NCBI RefSeq assembly: GCF_002104455.1
Contig: NZ_NBOC01000009.1
Location: forward strand, 62,001-126,000
DNA: 64,000 nucleotides
Reading direction: 5' to 3'
Origin: Colwellia chukchiensis
GTDB taxonomy: Bacteria > Pseudomonadota > Gammaproteobacteria > Enterobacterales > Alteromonadaceae
A model generated the notes under the pieces. The model saw only the letters and a list, made by a program, of their open reading frames with translations. It was not told the DNA's origin and made no database searches. Within the stretch, counting starts at the first letter, position 1. Each line of letters starts with the position of its first letter. Shown piece by piece: positions 34,977 to 42,810 of this stretch. The translations under genes were made by a program, and so were the position numbers.

Positions 34977-36137
34977 ATGGCAAGTATTATTATGACAAAA
35001 CATAGCGATAGCACCATTGCCTTAGCCCAAGAGCTAATCGAGCGCCCTTCAGTTACGCCAGAAGACTTTGGTTGCCAACAGCTTATGGCGGAGCGTTTAG
35101 CCAAATTAGGCTTTAACAACGAAACCATGATCTTTGCAGACACCACTAATTTATGGTCGCGCAAAGGTAATGCTGGACCGGTATTTTGCTTTGCAGGCCA
35201 CACCGACGTGGTACCCGCGGGGAACCTTAACCTTTGGCAAACGCCGCCATTTGAGCCGGTCATTGCTGATGGTATGCTTTATGGTCGTGGTGCAGCCGAT
35301 ATGAAAGGCAGCTTGGCCGCCATGATAGTTGCCACAGAAAAGTTTGTTGCCGCACACCCTGATCATTTAGGCTCGATTGCATTTCTGATCACCAGTGATG
35401 AAGAAGGGCCATTTATTAATGGCACAACACGAGTAATTGATACACTGGAAGCACGCAATGAAAAAATTGACTATTGCATTGTTGGCGAGCCATCAAGCAC
35501 GGCGCAAGTAGGTGATGTTATTAAAAATGGCCGCAGGGGTTCAATTTCAGCAGAGCTTCACATTCATGGCAAACAAGGCCATGTTGCCTATCCCGAACAG
35601 GTTAATAACCCAATTCATCTTGCTATGCCTGTGCTTGCTGAGCTGAGCCAAATGCATTGGGATAACGGTAATAGCTATTTTCCAGCCACCAGTTTTCAAA
35701 TAACCAATATCTCGGCAGGCACAGGTGCTACCAACGTTGTACCTGGTCATTTAACCGCGTCATTTAATTTACGTTACAGCACAGAGTTAACAGCGCAGAT
35801 GATCGTTGATAAAGTTGAAGCTTTACTGACACAGCAAGCGTTAGACTTTGACATTGACTGGGTATTTAATGGGCAGCCTTTTATCACTGAACCCAGCGCC
35901 TTTTTGTACAGTGTGGTTCAAGCCATTGAAACCTGCTGTCAAATAACGCCTGAACTGTCCACCAGTGGTGGCACCTCTGACGGCCGATTTATCGCACCAA
36001 CGGGAGCACAAGTCGTAGAGCTCGGTCCCTGTAATGCCACAATTCATCAAGTTAATGAATGCGTTTCGGTCAAAGATTTAATTTTGCTAACCGATATTTA
36101 TTATCAAACCTTAGTCAATGCATTAACGAACCAATAG
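34977..36137 (+). CDS. dapE: Succinyl-diaminopimelate desuccinylase
   Basis: 386 residues, M20 family. Metal and catalytic positions are visible: [12 protein letters not shown] (His, then catalytic Asp), [10 protein letters not shown] (bridging Asp), TSDEEGP (catalytic Glu and ligand Glu), VGEPSS and the final ATIHQVNEC (His ligand); [11 protein letters not shown] is specific to DapE. It removes succinate to make LL-diaminopimelate for lysine and peptidoglycan. ATG at 34977 directly follows the yffB stop; another ATG at 34992 is possible. Confidence 0.95.
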   Translation: MASIIMTKHSDSTIALAQELIERPSVTPEDFGCQQLMAERLAKLGFNNETMIFADTTNLWSRKGNAGPVFCFAGHTDVVPAGNLNLWQTPPFEPVIADGMLYGRGAADMKGSLAAMIVATEKFVAAHPDHLGSIAFLITSDEEGPFINGTTRVIDTLEARNEKIDYCIVGEPSSTAQVGDVIKNGRRGSISAELHIHGKQGHVAYPEQVNNPIHLAMPVLAELSQMHWDNGNSYFPATSFQITNISAGTGATNVVPGHLTASFNLRYSTELTAQMIVDKVEALLTQQALDFDIDWVFNGQPFITEPSAFLYSVVQAIETCCQITPELSTSGGTSDGRFIAPTGAQVVELGPCNATIHQVNECVSVKDLILLTDIYYQTLVNALTNQ

Positions 36138-36138
36138 T

Positions 36139-36819
36139 ATGCGCGAGTTAGAGTTAATTTTAACAGGCAAAACTGACCACCATATTCACTGGTTATCAGA
36201 GCGTATTGGTATTCATCACGAGATGTCTGAGGCGTTTGCGCAACTTAAACTAGCCGCCAAATCGGCCGGGTTTGAGCTCGCCATTGCCAGTGGTTTTCGT
36301 AGCTTTGATCGACAACTGGCAATTTGGCAAAATAAGTTTATAGGGCGCACGGCAATAAAGGATGCTGCAAACCGAGTATTAGCAACTGGGCAGCTTAATG
36401 ATGTGGATAAAATACACGCCATTATGCTATTCTCTGCCCTGCCTGGTGCAAGTCGTCACCATTGGGGTTGTGATATTGATATTTATGCAGAGAACTTATT
36501 ACCCCAAGGTAAATCATTAGCGCTCGAGCCATGGGAATATCAAAATACAGGTTATTTTTATCCATTAAGTACTTGGTTAAAAAAGCATGCCAGCGACTTT
36601 GGTTTTTACTTTCCCTATGATAGGTTTCGTGGCGGTGTCGCAGAAGAGCCTTGGCATCTGTCTTATTTGCCTTTGGCACAGGGTTACCAAGCCAATTATA
36701 ATGAAGCACTTTTAGCCAAAACACTTATCAACAGTGATATACATGGTAAAGCAGTGCTGCTGACAATGTTACCTGAGCTTTATCATAGATACATTGTTAA
36801 TGTTGCGGCTGCCAACTAG
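36139..36819 (+). CDS. M15-family D-alanyl-D-alanine carboxypeptidase-like protein
   Basis: 226 residues of the VanY/M15B fold. Zinc-site motifs are SRHHWGCDIDIY (SxHxxGxxxD) and EEPWHLSY (ExxWHxxY), and IASGFRSFDRQLAIWQNKF precedes them as in VanY. No signal peptide is visible, so it may be cytoplasmic, which would suit a muropeptide-recycling role rather than cell-wall trimming. It starts 1 bp after dapE ends; both work in peptidoglycan-related metabolism. Confidence 0.83.
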   Translation: MRELELILTGKTDHHIHWLSERIGIHHEMSEAFAQLKLAAKSAGFELAIASGFRSFDRQLAIWQNKFIGRTAIKDAANRVLATGQLNDVDKIHAIMLFSALPGASRHHWGCDIDIYAENLLPQGKSLALEPWEYQNTGYFYPLSTWLKKHASDFGFYFPYDRFRGGVAEEPWHLSYLPLAQGYQANYNEALLAKTLINSDIHGKAVLLTMLPELYHRYIVNVAAAN

Positions 36820-36872
36820 CACTAAACACAAATCACAGAAACCTATATTTTACATTGTTGGAACACGAGCTT

Positions 36873-37097
36873 ATGACGAGCATATTAACCGAAAGCTGGA
36901 TCGCGCCTGCCATTATCATTATTGCACTGGTGATTTTAATTGGTAATTTAAGTACCTTTCAAAAGAGTGCTAAAACACCTTTGCGTAAAAAAGGCCTCAA
37001 TGATCTAAAAGAAACCTTGCCTAGAAGCCAAAAGTCAGCTCAAAAAATGCCAACCATGGCCAGTAAATCCTCGTTGCATCAACATAAGAAAAAGTAA
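36873..37097 (+). CDS. DUF2897 small membrane protein
   Basis: A 74-residue protein with one membrane helix (WIAPAIIIIALVILIGNLS) and a basic cytoplasmic tail (KSAKTPLRKKGLNDLKETLPRSQKS), the DUF2897 pattern of Alteromonadales and Vibrio. Function is unknown. The ATG at 36873 is preferred to a TTG six codons upstream. Probably the last gene of the ACT-yffB-dapE-M15 transcript, 53 bp after the M15 gene. Confidence 0.72.
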   Translation: MTSILTESWIAPAIIIIALVILIGNLSTFQKSAKTPLRKKGLNDLKETLPRSQKSAQKMPTMASKSSLHQHKKK

Positions 37098-37160
37098 CGC
37101 CTGACTCGCGTCTACCTAAGTGGTCAGTTGTAAGCTAATGATTTTTAAGGGCCAATACAA

Positions 37161-37880
37161 TTATGCTGCCTGCTGCAATTGTTGTAAGTAACCTAAATAA
37201 CGTTTAGTTAGTGCGATAAATAGCCAGATTAAGGTTAACGGAAATAAGATCAGAAAAAGGTATTGGCTGTACATTAAAGGTAGTAACACAGCCATTGCTA
37301 AACCTATAGCATATAGACTTAATACCCACTTTTGCGTGCGGGCAAATTTAAATGCAGAAACAAAATTTCCCACCACCCCAAAGTTTTTCAAGCGCGCTAT
37401 CATACAGGGTAATATTCCTAACACTAGTGATAACATTGCAAAGAGCCACGCCAAAGAGATATTAAACCAATAAAAACTATTACTCGAATAGGCCTCTTTT
37501 TTGCTACTGATATTAAAGGCCTTCGCCAAAAACGAGTTGGTGTCGACATATAAACTATAAATAGCAATCGCGTCTGTCATCCAGATCAAAAAAAACAAGC
37601 CTTGTACCAAAGCTACTAAAGCAACATTGGCGATAATATTGCTTTTAGGTACTTGATTGCTTTCAGGTGTACTTGATAGAAGTAACGGATGTAATGCTAA
37701 GCTGACTAAAGGCGTGAATAAAATAAAGCCCGCACAAAACGAGATATACATCGCAGTAAGCTCAAAACTCGCTAATAACTGCTGTATTGCGATCGCAATA
37801 GCAAATATCATGACTGACGCGAACAAAATTAAAAAGCCACTTAATTGACGATTTTTTTGCAAAAAATTTGTTGTCGGCAT
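37161..37880 (-). CDS. Uncharacterised integral membrane protein
   Basis: 239 residues with about six membrane helices and little polar sequence; the longest loop (about 108-130) holds TNSFLAKAFNISSKKEAYSSN. I do not recognise a family. It converges on the DUF2897 gene and lies 131 bp downstream of the CDF transporter gene on the same strand. The ATG at 37880 is used in place of a TTG six codons upstream. Codon and base use match the neighbours, so recent transfer is not suggested. Confidence 0.62.
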   Translation of the reverse strand: MPTTNFLQKNRQLSGFLILFASVMIFAIAIAIQQLLASFELTAMYISFCAGFILFTPLVSLALHPLLLSSTPESNQVPKSNIIANVALVALVQGLFFLIWMTDAIAIYSLYVDTNSFLAKAFNISSKKEAYSSNSFYWFNISLAWLFAMLSLVLGILPCMIARLKNFGVVGNFVSAFKFARTQKWVLSLYAIGLAMAVLLPLMYSQYLFLILFPLTLIWLFIALTKRYLGYLQQLQQAA

Positions 37881-38011
37881 AACCAAAACCCATAGCAAAC
37901 CAGTGACTATAATAAAATATAAATAGCCATGATTACTTGATTTACATCGTTTTTAAGTCATTAAACAAATGCTTTTTGGGGCCTTTACCAGCAGATTACA
38001 AGCAATATCGG

Positions 38012-38902
38012 TTAGTTATGTTGACAACCATAGGCTTCAATTTGCAAGACGCTCATGCTCACAGCAAACTGCTCTTTGAGCACACGTTCAATTTGCATAC
38101 GACAAACCTGATCATGTTTTTCAATGGTACATTCGTGTTTTAAAACAATGTGCGCGCCAACAACAACTTGGTCATTATCACATTGCACAATTAAGTTGTG
38201 CACATTGTCTATATGGTCAATGGTCAGCAGCGCCGCCTCTATTTTCTTTAATGCAGGTAAACGCACACCATTAAAAAATAACCCTTTCACACAACGATAC
38301 AGTAGCTTTGAGCCGGTATAAAGTACGAATATCGAAATAAAAATACTCGAAAGCGAGTCAACTGCGGTCCAGCCTGTAGCATGAATAACCACACTGGTTA
38401 CAAAGGTAACAATTGTCGAGAGTATATCAAAAAACGTATGCAGGAAAACCGCATAAACATTGACACTATCTTTACGACCTTTATATAAGACAATGGCTGA
38501 CGCCGCGTGAAATAAAAAGCCCAATGAAGCCGTGGTTGACATCACGAAGGTATTTATTTCATGCTCATTATGGTGCTCGTGCCCTAGCAACCTATCAGCG
38601 CCTTGAAAAATAATCCAACAGCTGATTAAAAGATACAAGCTACCATTAATTAAGCCACCAGAAAGCTCGAGTCGACGATAACCATCGCTAAAAGTACGAC
38701 CAAATTTAATCGCTAGTGTTGATGCGATTAACGCAATAAACAAGGAGCTGTTATGTACAAATAAATGCCCAGCATCGGCATAAACCGCGAGGGAATTTGC
38801 GTAGTAGGCACCAAAAAGTTGTATCAGCATAAAAACACTGGTAATTGCCAATGCAATTAACAAGCGCCTTTGTGATGATTTATGCGTAGTTAAAGTATTC
38901 AT
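38012..38902 (-). CDS. Cation diffusion facilitator (CDF) transporter with unusual metal site
   Basis: 296 residues: six membrane helices (about 13-215) and a cytoplasmic ferredoxin-like domain (about 216-296). The ZitB/CzcD pattern is clear in SLAVYADAGHLFVHNSS, GYRRLELSGGLINGS and LHTFFDILSTIVTFV, with a His-rich loop HEHHNEHE near 108. In helix 5 the HxxxD pair is normal (H155, D159). In helix 2 the usual HxxxD is HLFVH (H46, H50): the Asp is replaced by His. It probably exports Zn2+ or a related ion with H+ antiport, but the changed site may alter ion choice. No adjacent regulator is seen. Confidence 0.85.
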   Translation of the reverse strand: MNTLTTHKSSQRRLLIALAITSVFMLIQLFGAYYANSLAVYADAGHLFVHNSSLFIALIASTLAIKFGRTFSDGYRRLELSGGLINGSLYLLISCWIIFQGADRLLGHEHHNEHEINTFVMSTTASLGFLFHAASAIVLYKGRKDSVNVYAVFLHTFFDILSTIVTFVTSVVIHATGWTAVDSLSSIFISIFVLYTGSKLLYRCVKGLFFNGVRLPALKKIEAALLTIDHIDNVHNLIVQCDNDQVVVGAHIVLKHECTIEKHDQVCRMQIERVLKEQFAVSMSVLQIEAYGCQHN

Positions 38903-38959
38903 GCAAAAATTGCCATTTTGTGTGCCTATTTTGGGTAAGCGCTTGGTACTTAAAACGTA

Positions 38960-40264
38960 CTACTGTGCCCAATATGCTTGATCTAAGCTGTTTTCCCGTT
39001 CCGGTAAGCCGCGTGATAATCGTGGTGCGTGTTGTACTAATACTTCATAGCTTGCACGATTAGCGTATTTACTCATTTGTGATAACGACGAGTAGGTCAA
39101 TGCTGGCTGCTTATGCTTGCTCGAATTTGCCACCATATTTTTGTGGTAAACATTGGCACTTAAATCATGCAATATCGCGGCAAGTACCGCATCACCGGCA
39201 CCATTGGTGTTTTTTATACTTTCAGGCCCACCCATATAAGGTGCAGAATGTGTATAGATACGCAATGGCTTTTGACAATCTTTTAACAGCATAGGTCGAG
39301 AATATTCAAATTGATTAAAGAGCTCAATTTCAGCAGAAACTAGCGGGTAATCACTTTCTCGCTTAAAAGTTTCATCAACAAAGCCCGCCATATAAATGCC
39401 ATCTTTACCTGCGGTACAAATGCACAAATCAACCCAATCTAAGCACCTGTTCGCGGCAAGCAACGGGCTTTCGATACCGGTTATTGCTAGCGCTTCTTCT
39501 TCGTTCATTGATAAGATATTGACATGCTTTTTCACAAAGTTCTGCCAAAAGCTAGGCTCTTTTTCTATAAGATGTTTAGTGCCGAGCGTCAATACCACTG
39601 GCACACCGGCCGCGTTGGCGCACTTTACCGCTTTAATTGCCGCTTCTGTCATAGTGTCACCTGCTTGCGTTCGCATCAGATAGGCACTTATCACTAATGC
39701 CGAAGCGCCGGCAATTAATGTTTCATCAATCGAGTCTGGGTGTAGTCGATTAATTAAACCGGCATTAATACCAAAGGTTCGCTCACCAACATCATCAATT
39801 AACGTAAAACAGCGACCAATAGGTCCGTCTACAGGTTGCAAGTAATTTAAATCAACACGCGATGAGGTATTGCTGAGAAATCGGTATGCATAATCACCAA
39901 CATGGATATCGTTTGACATAACCCCAAGCAACACCGAACGATCATCTGCAAGCACAGAGTAATTATGCATGGTATTGCCTATGGTGCCGCCAGCAAATTC
40001 ATAGTTGATCAGTGACTCGTCTTTTAAGCGCTGATAAAGACGCTCAGTAACATCATCTGAAATAACTTGTGACATACCCGGGTGTAAATCAAATTCTGCC
40101 AAAAAGTTATGATCAACCTTGGCTTCTATATCGACTAACACCTGATCAATACCAACAATATAATTATTATTCGCTTGTGAGTTAGGATTAACTTGATTGT
40201 TTAAGGGGTTTTTATTGTCGACGGGAAAATAGTGTTTGTGCTGACGACGTCCTGGAAACTTCAT
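38960..40264 (-). CDS. gsk: Inosine-guanosine kinase
   Basis: 434 residues, the same length as E. coli Gsk. The match is very strong throughout: MKFPGRRQHKHYFPV at the start, FAGGTIGNTMHNYSVLADDR, PIGRCFTLIDDVGERTF, VVLTLGTKHLIE and the PfkB signature NTNGAGDAVLAAILHD with the catalytic Asp, ending near LSRGLPERENSL. The enzyme phosphorylates inosine and guanosine in purine salvage. A longer frame of 23 residues upstream is rejected because MKFPG is the conserved start. Confidence 0.96.
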   Translation of the reverse strand: MKFPGRRQHKHYFPVDNKNPLNNQVNPNSQANNNYIVGIDQVLVDIEAKVDHNFLAEFDLHPGMSQVISDDVTERLYQRLKDESLINYEFAGGTIGNTMHNYSVLADDRSVLLGVMSNDIHVGDYAYRFLSNTSSRVDLNYLQPVDGPIGRCFTLIDDVGERTFGINAGLINRLHPDSIDETLIAGASALVISAYLMRTQAGDTMTEAAIKAVKCANAAGVPVVLTLGTKHLIEKEPSFWQNFVKKHVNILSMNEEEALAITGIESPLLAANRCLDWVDLCICTAGKDGIYMAGFVDETFKRESDYPLVSAEIELFNQFEYSRPMLLKDCQKPLRIYTHSAPYMGGPESIKNTNGAGDAVLAAILHDLSANVYHKNMVANSSKHKQPALTYSSLSQMSKYANRASYEVLVQHAPRLSRGLPERENSLDQAYWAQ

Positions 40265-40452
40265 GCAGTAATACGCGGTTGTTGGCAAAAAACGAATTAT
40301 AGCGCAATGGGCTTTGGTTTGACCAGAAAACATCGCGGTAAATCGCAGAGAATTATTTGTTTAGCAACAAACTATGATTATCATATTAATAGTACAGCGA
40401 CTCTTTATCGTTAAAACAGTGATAAAACAAAAAAATAAAAGCCGCGTTAATG

Positions 40453-40980
40453 CTATTGCAATTGCTGGAATTTTTCATAGATAAACTGAGGATTAGAAAT
40501 TGCAAAGCCATTAAGCGCTAACCAATTAATAGCTTGTTTTGGCTCAGTGAAAACACATCGTTCATAGCCGGCGTTTAGATCTGTTTTGGGAATAATTCGC
40601 TCTAATTGTGACTGTTTTAAAAAACTTTTGGTGTATACATGACTGTCTTTAACGCAGCCATTGGCTATAAACCATTCACACAACTCAGTAACGTGATGCT
40701 CGATATCAGGCGTTCCTAACTGCCACTGCTCAAAAATAGACATAATCGCCCATTGCTTACCAAGCAGCGGTAAGGTTACCCGTTTAAATTCTTGGCAAAA
40801 CGTGACTATCGCTTCTTCATTCCAGGCATCTGCAAACCAAATAACAGCGACCTGGTTATCAATTTTAATTTCCCAACGACCATGTTCTGCAAGCATAATA
40901 TCACTATCAAACTCTTTTATATTGGCTATTTTTTTACCATGTGATTTAAAAACATTCAAGCAAAAGTGATGAAGTTCCAT
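40453..40980 (-). CDS. Hypothetical protein, possible STAS/SpoIIAA-like fold
   Basis: Up to 175 residues. The part from about residue 29 (LAEHGRWEIKIDNQVAVIWFADAWNEEAIVTFCQEF) alternates strands and helices in a way that recalls small STAS/SpoIIAA-like proteins, but I do not recognise the family. No membrane segment or signal. The first ATG has AGGA directly against it, too close to work well; an internal ATG at 40896 is an alternative start. It is the last gene before the repeat island and is upstream of gsk on the same strand, with a 188-bp gap. Confidence 0.55.
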   Translation of the reverse strand: MELHHFCLNVFKSHGKKIANIKEFDSDIMLAEHGRWEIKIDNQVAVIWFADAWNEEAIVTFCQEFKRVTLPLLGKQWAIMSIFEQWQLGTPDIEHHVTELCEWFIANGCVKDSHVYTKSFLKQSQLERIIPKTDLNAGYERCVFTEPKQAINWLALNGFAISNPQFIYEKFQQLQ

Positions 40981-41131
40981 TCCTGTTAGCGTGACATAAG
41001 CCGTTAAAATAACCTACTTAAGATATTGAAAGTGTTAATGAATGGAACGATACTGAATATGGCGTGGTATTCCAATTAGCGCTACTATATCTACGCATAT
41101 TGGCCATCAAGAAGAAAACACATCTAGTGCA

Positions 41132-41198
41132 GCAGCGCCGAGGGAGTCCAGAGGGGGCTCGGCGTGTAGCCCCTTCTGGGTGCAGTCGCCACTGCGAC
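41132..41198 (+). repeat. 68-bp hairpin element, copy A (variant 3' end)
   Basis: Begins GCAGCGCCGAGGGAGTCC and continues through GCTCGGCG, GTAGCCCCTTCTGGG and TGCAGTC. The 3' end differs from copies B, D and E: GCCACTGCGACA replaces GGCACCCCGACA. Same orientation as all other copies. Confidence 0.85.
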
Positions 41199-41354
41199 AA
41201 TTATAAGTTAGAGTCCATATAAACTTAATGTGTACCTGACCCCATTTAATTTAAGCAAACGCTCCTTCAAACCTTTTGGAGAATTACCGTAGGTAGAAAC
41301 AAGCGCTAAGTCTGCTTTGGAAAAATGCTGAGTAAATTAACCTATCGCTGCTAT

Positions 41355-41374
41355 GGCTATCATGGATGATAGCC
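41355..41374 (+). repeat. ATGGAT-loop palindrome in unit 1
   Basis: GGCTATC-ATGGAT-GATAGCC, a perfect 7-bp stem. A second one, GCAC-ATGGAT-GTGC, follows at 41385-41398. Both recur 452 bp later (41807-41826 and 41837-41850). Confidence 0.85.
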
Positions 41375-41452
41375 AAGCGAAGTAGCACATGGATGTGCGT
41401 TCTAAGCGTTAGCTTGTCGATAGATTAAATTACGAAGAAGTACATTTTGATA

Positions 41453-41520
41453 GCAGCGCCGAGGGAGTCCAGAGGGAGCTCGGCGTTTAGCCCCTTCTGG
41501 GTGCAGTCGGCACCCCGACA
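41453..41520 (+). repeat. 68-bp hairpin element, copy B
   Basis: Full-length copy beginning GCAGCGCCGAGGGAG and ending GGCACCCCGACA. It reads AGGGAGCTCGGCGTTTAG where the others have AGGGGGCTCGGCGTGTAG. Confidence 0.85.
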
Positions 41521-41608
41521 CCAAACCAGTATGATAACTCCAAAATGCTAAATTAGAGTAAGTTGGATCTAGTTTCGTAAATTGAACAACTTGGAGTTCA
41601 ATTTATCT

Positions 41609-42060
41609 GCTCGGCGTGTAGCCCCTTCTGGGTGCCGTCGCCACTGCGACAATTATAAGTTAGAGTCCATATAAACTTAATGTGTACCTGACCCCATTTA
41701 ATTTAAGCAAACACTCCTTCAAACCTTTTGGAGAATTACCATAGGTAGAAACAAGCGCTAAGTCTGCTTTGGAAAAATGCTGAGTAAATTAACCTATCGC
41801 TGCTATGGCTATCATGGATGATAGCCAAGCGAAGTAGCACATGGATGTGCGTTCTAAGCGTTAGCTTGCCGATAGATTAAATTACGAAGAAGTACATTTT
41901 GATAGCAGCGCCGTGGGAGTCCAGAGGGGGCTCGGCGTGTAGCCCCTTCTGGGTGCAGTCGGCACCCCGACACCAAACCAGTATGATAACTCCAAGATGC
42001 TAAATTAGAGTAAGTTGGATCTAGTTTCGTAAATTGAACAGCTTGGCGTTTAATTTTTCT
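41609..42060 (+). repeat. 452-bp tandem duplication, unit 2
   Basis: Second unit of the duplication. It starts with a truncated element copy (41610-41651), has the same two palindromes and a full element copy D at 41905-41972. At 42061 the sequence begins GCTTGGCGT, close to the unit start GCTCGGCGT, which suggests a third copy that broke off, or the original junction. Confidence 0.9.
41905..41972 (+). repeat. 68-bp hairpin element, copy D
   Basis: Full-length copy inside unit 2. One change (GCCGTGGGAG in place of GCCGAGGGAG) breaks a base pair of its first stem. Confidence 0.85.
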
Positions 42061-42078
42061 GCTTGGCGTCGCAGTCGA

Positions 42079-42273
42079 CTGCATGGATGCAGGAGTTAGA
42101 GCAACGCAGGACGCTGTTGCCGAGGCGACGACACCCAAAGGGATGCTGCCTCCGGCATCCCCTTGGAACCCCACGGAGCCCCAGCTCAGCAAAACATTCC
42201 AACAGAATTTAGGCACGAAGTTTATACCTGCCGAAAATCGTCCTTTCACACGGCAGTCTACGCCATCCATGGC
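42079..42273. repeat. 195-bp segment bounded by opposed ATGGAT palindromes
   Basis: CTGC-ATGGAT-GCAG at 42079-42092 on the plus strand and GCC-ATCCAT-GGC at 42262-42273 (ATGGAT on the minus strand) flank a GC-rich segment with the hairpin GGGATGC/GCATCCC at 42140-42161. The opposed ends suggest a small mobile-type element, but no target-site duplication is evident. Confidence 0.6.
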
Positions 42274-42462
42274 TCCGATAAACATCGCACTTATCTACAT
42301 TCAGTTTCCATTGCTGAGATGGGTTTGGAGTCTGCTGAACTTGCAGTGCTCTAATATCACTTTATTAACAAGCTTTTAGGTAAGTTAAAGATAAAAACTA
42401 CAGTTTAAATAAACACCAAATCTGCTTCATTAAACGCTGGAATGATGGCCAATATTCACGTA

Positions 42463-42484
42463 TCACTGGCATGGATGCCAGTGA
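42463..42484 (+). repeat. ATGGAT-loop palindrome with 8-bp stem, plus adjacent long hairpin
   Basis: TCACTGGC-ATGGAT-GCCAGTGA is a perfect 8-bp stem. Immediately after, 42486-42519 folds into a 13-position stem with one T-T mismatch (AGTGCTG-T-TGGCA against TGCCA-T-CAGCACT) and an 8-nt loop CACGGACA. Confidence 0.85.
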
Positions 42485-42567
42485 AAGTGCTGTTGGCACA
42501 CGGACATGCCATCAGCACTGGTACATCGAACAATATTGGACATCATGGAGGAAACACGTTTAATGTA

Positions 42568-42635
42568 GCAGCGCCGAGGGAGTCCAGAGGGGGCTCGGCG
42601 CGTAGCCCCTTCTGGGTGCAGTCGGCACCCCGACA
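42568..42635 (+). repeat. 68-bp hairpin element, copy E (best-paired copy)
   Basis: Stem 1: GCGCCGAG (42571-42578) with CTCGGCGC (42594-42601). Stem 2: GTCGG (42621-42625), loop CACC, CCGAC (42630-42634). Upstream flank (ATATTGGACATCAT and GGAAACACG) resembles that of copy A, so the mobile unit is longer than 68 bp. Confidence 0.85.
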
Positions 42636-42740
42636 ATATAAACAATTTAAGCTGAAGCGACCGCTATAGCCATTAAGGCAAGCTAATGGCTTTATAAATA
42701 CTAAAGCTCGACCCTAACGACTTGATCTGATAAAACAGAT

Positions 42741-42777
42741 AAAAAACCCGCACTCTCTATGCGAGAATGCGGGTTTT
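42741..42777 (-). terminator. Strong terminator after sucD
   Basis: AAAACCCGCA (42743-42752) and TGCGGGTTTT (42768-42777) pair perfectly, with an inner TCTC/GAGA extension. On the minus strand the stem runs into six T residues, 34 bp after the sucD stop. It can also work on the plus strand. Confidence 0.94.
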
Positions 42778-42810
42778 CATAAAGAATAACAGTTTGCAAT
42801 CAAAAGCTGA

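Larger units (their letters stand above)
41157..41608 (+). repeat. 452-bp tandem duplication, unit 1
   Basis: Every base block from GCTCGGCGTGTAGCC onward recurs exactly 452 bp later in unit 2 with roughly fifteen differences by eye. The unit spans the 3' half of copy A, an AT-rich middle with ACCTGACCCCATTTAA, two ATGGAT palindromes, the whole of copy B, and a tail ending near TTATCT. Confidence 0.9.
40981..42742. other. Gene-free repeat island
   Basis: A region of about 1.8 kb between the hypothetical gene and the sucD terminator with no convincing gene; the short frames in it are by-products of repeats. It holds a 452-bp tandem duplication (41157-42060), five copies of a 68-bp element, at least six palindromes with an ATGGAT loop, and a GGGATGC/GCATCCC hairpin at 42140-42161. 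Local GC is higher in the repeats than in the surrounding DNA. This looks like a landing site for small non-autonomous elements. Confidence 0.8.

Noticed and set aside
40265-40333. 23-residue N-terminal extension of gsk
   Set aside because: E. coli-type Gsk starts at MKFPG; the extension has no family match.
41281-41300. ACCTGACCCC-containing motif as the end of an insertion sequence
   Set aside because: The motif occurs only inside the duplicated unit here, and no transposase is present, so an IS end cannot be supported.
41018-42669. Short frames on both strands that share a HPEGATRRAPSGLPRRC-type peptide
   Set aside because: They are translations of the 68-bp repeat, not genes; each is broken at repeat edges.
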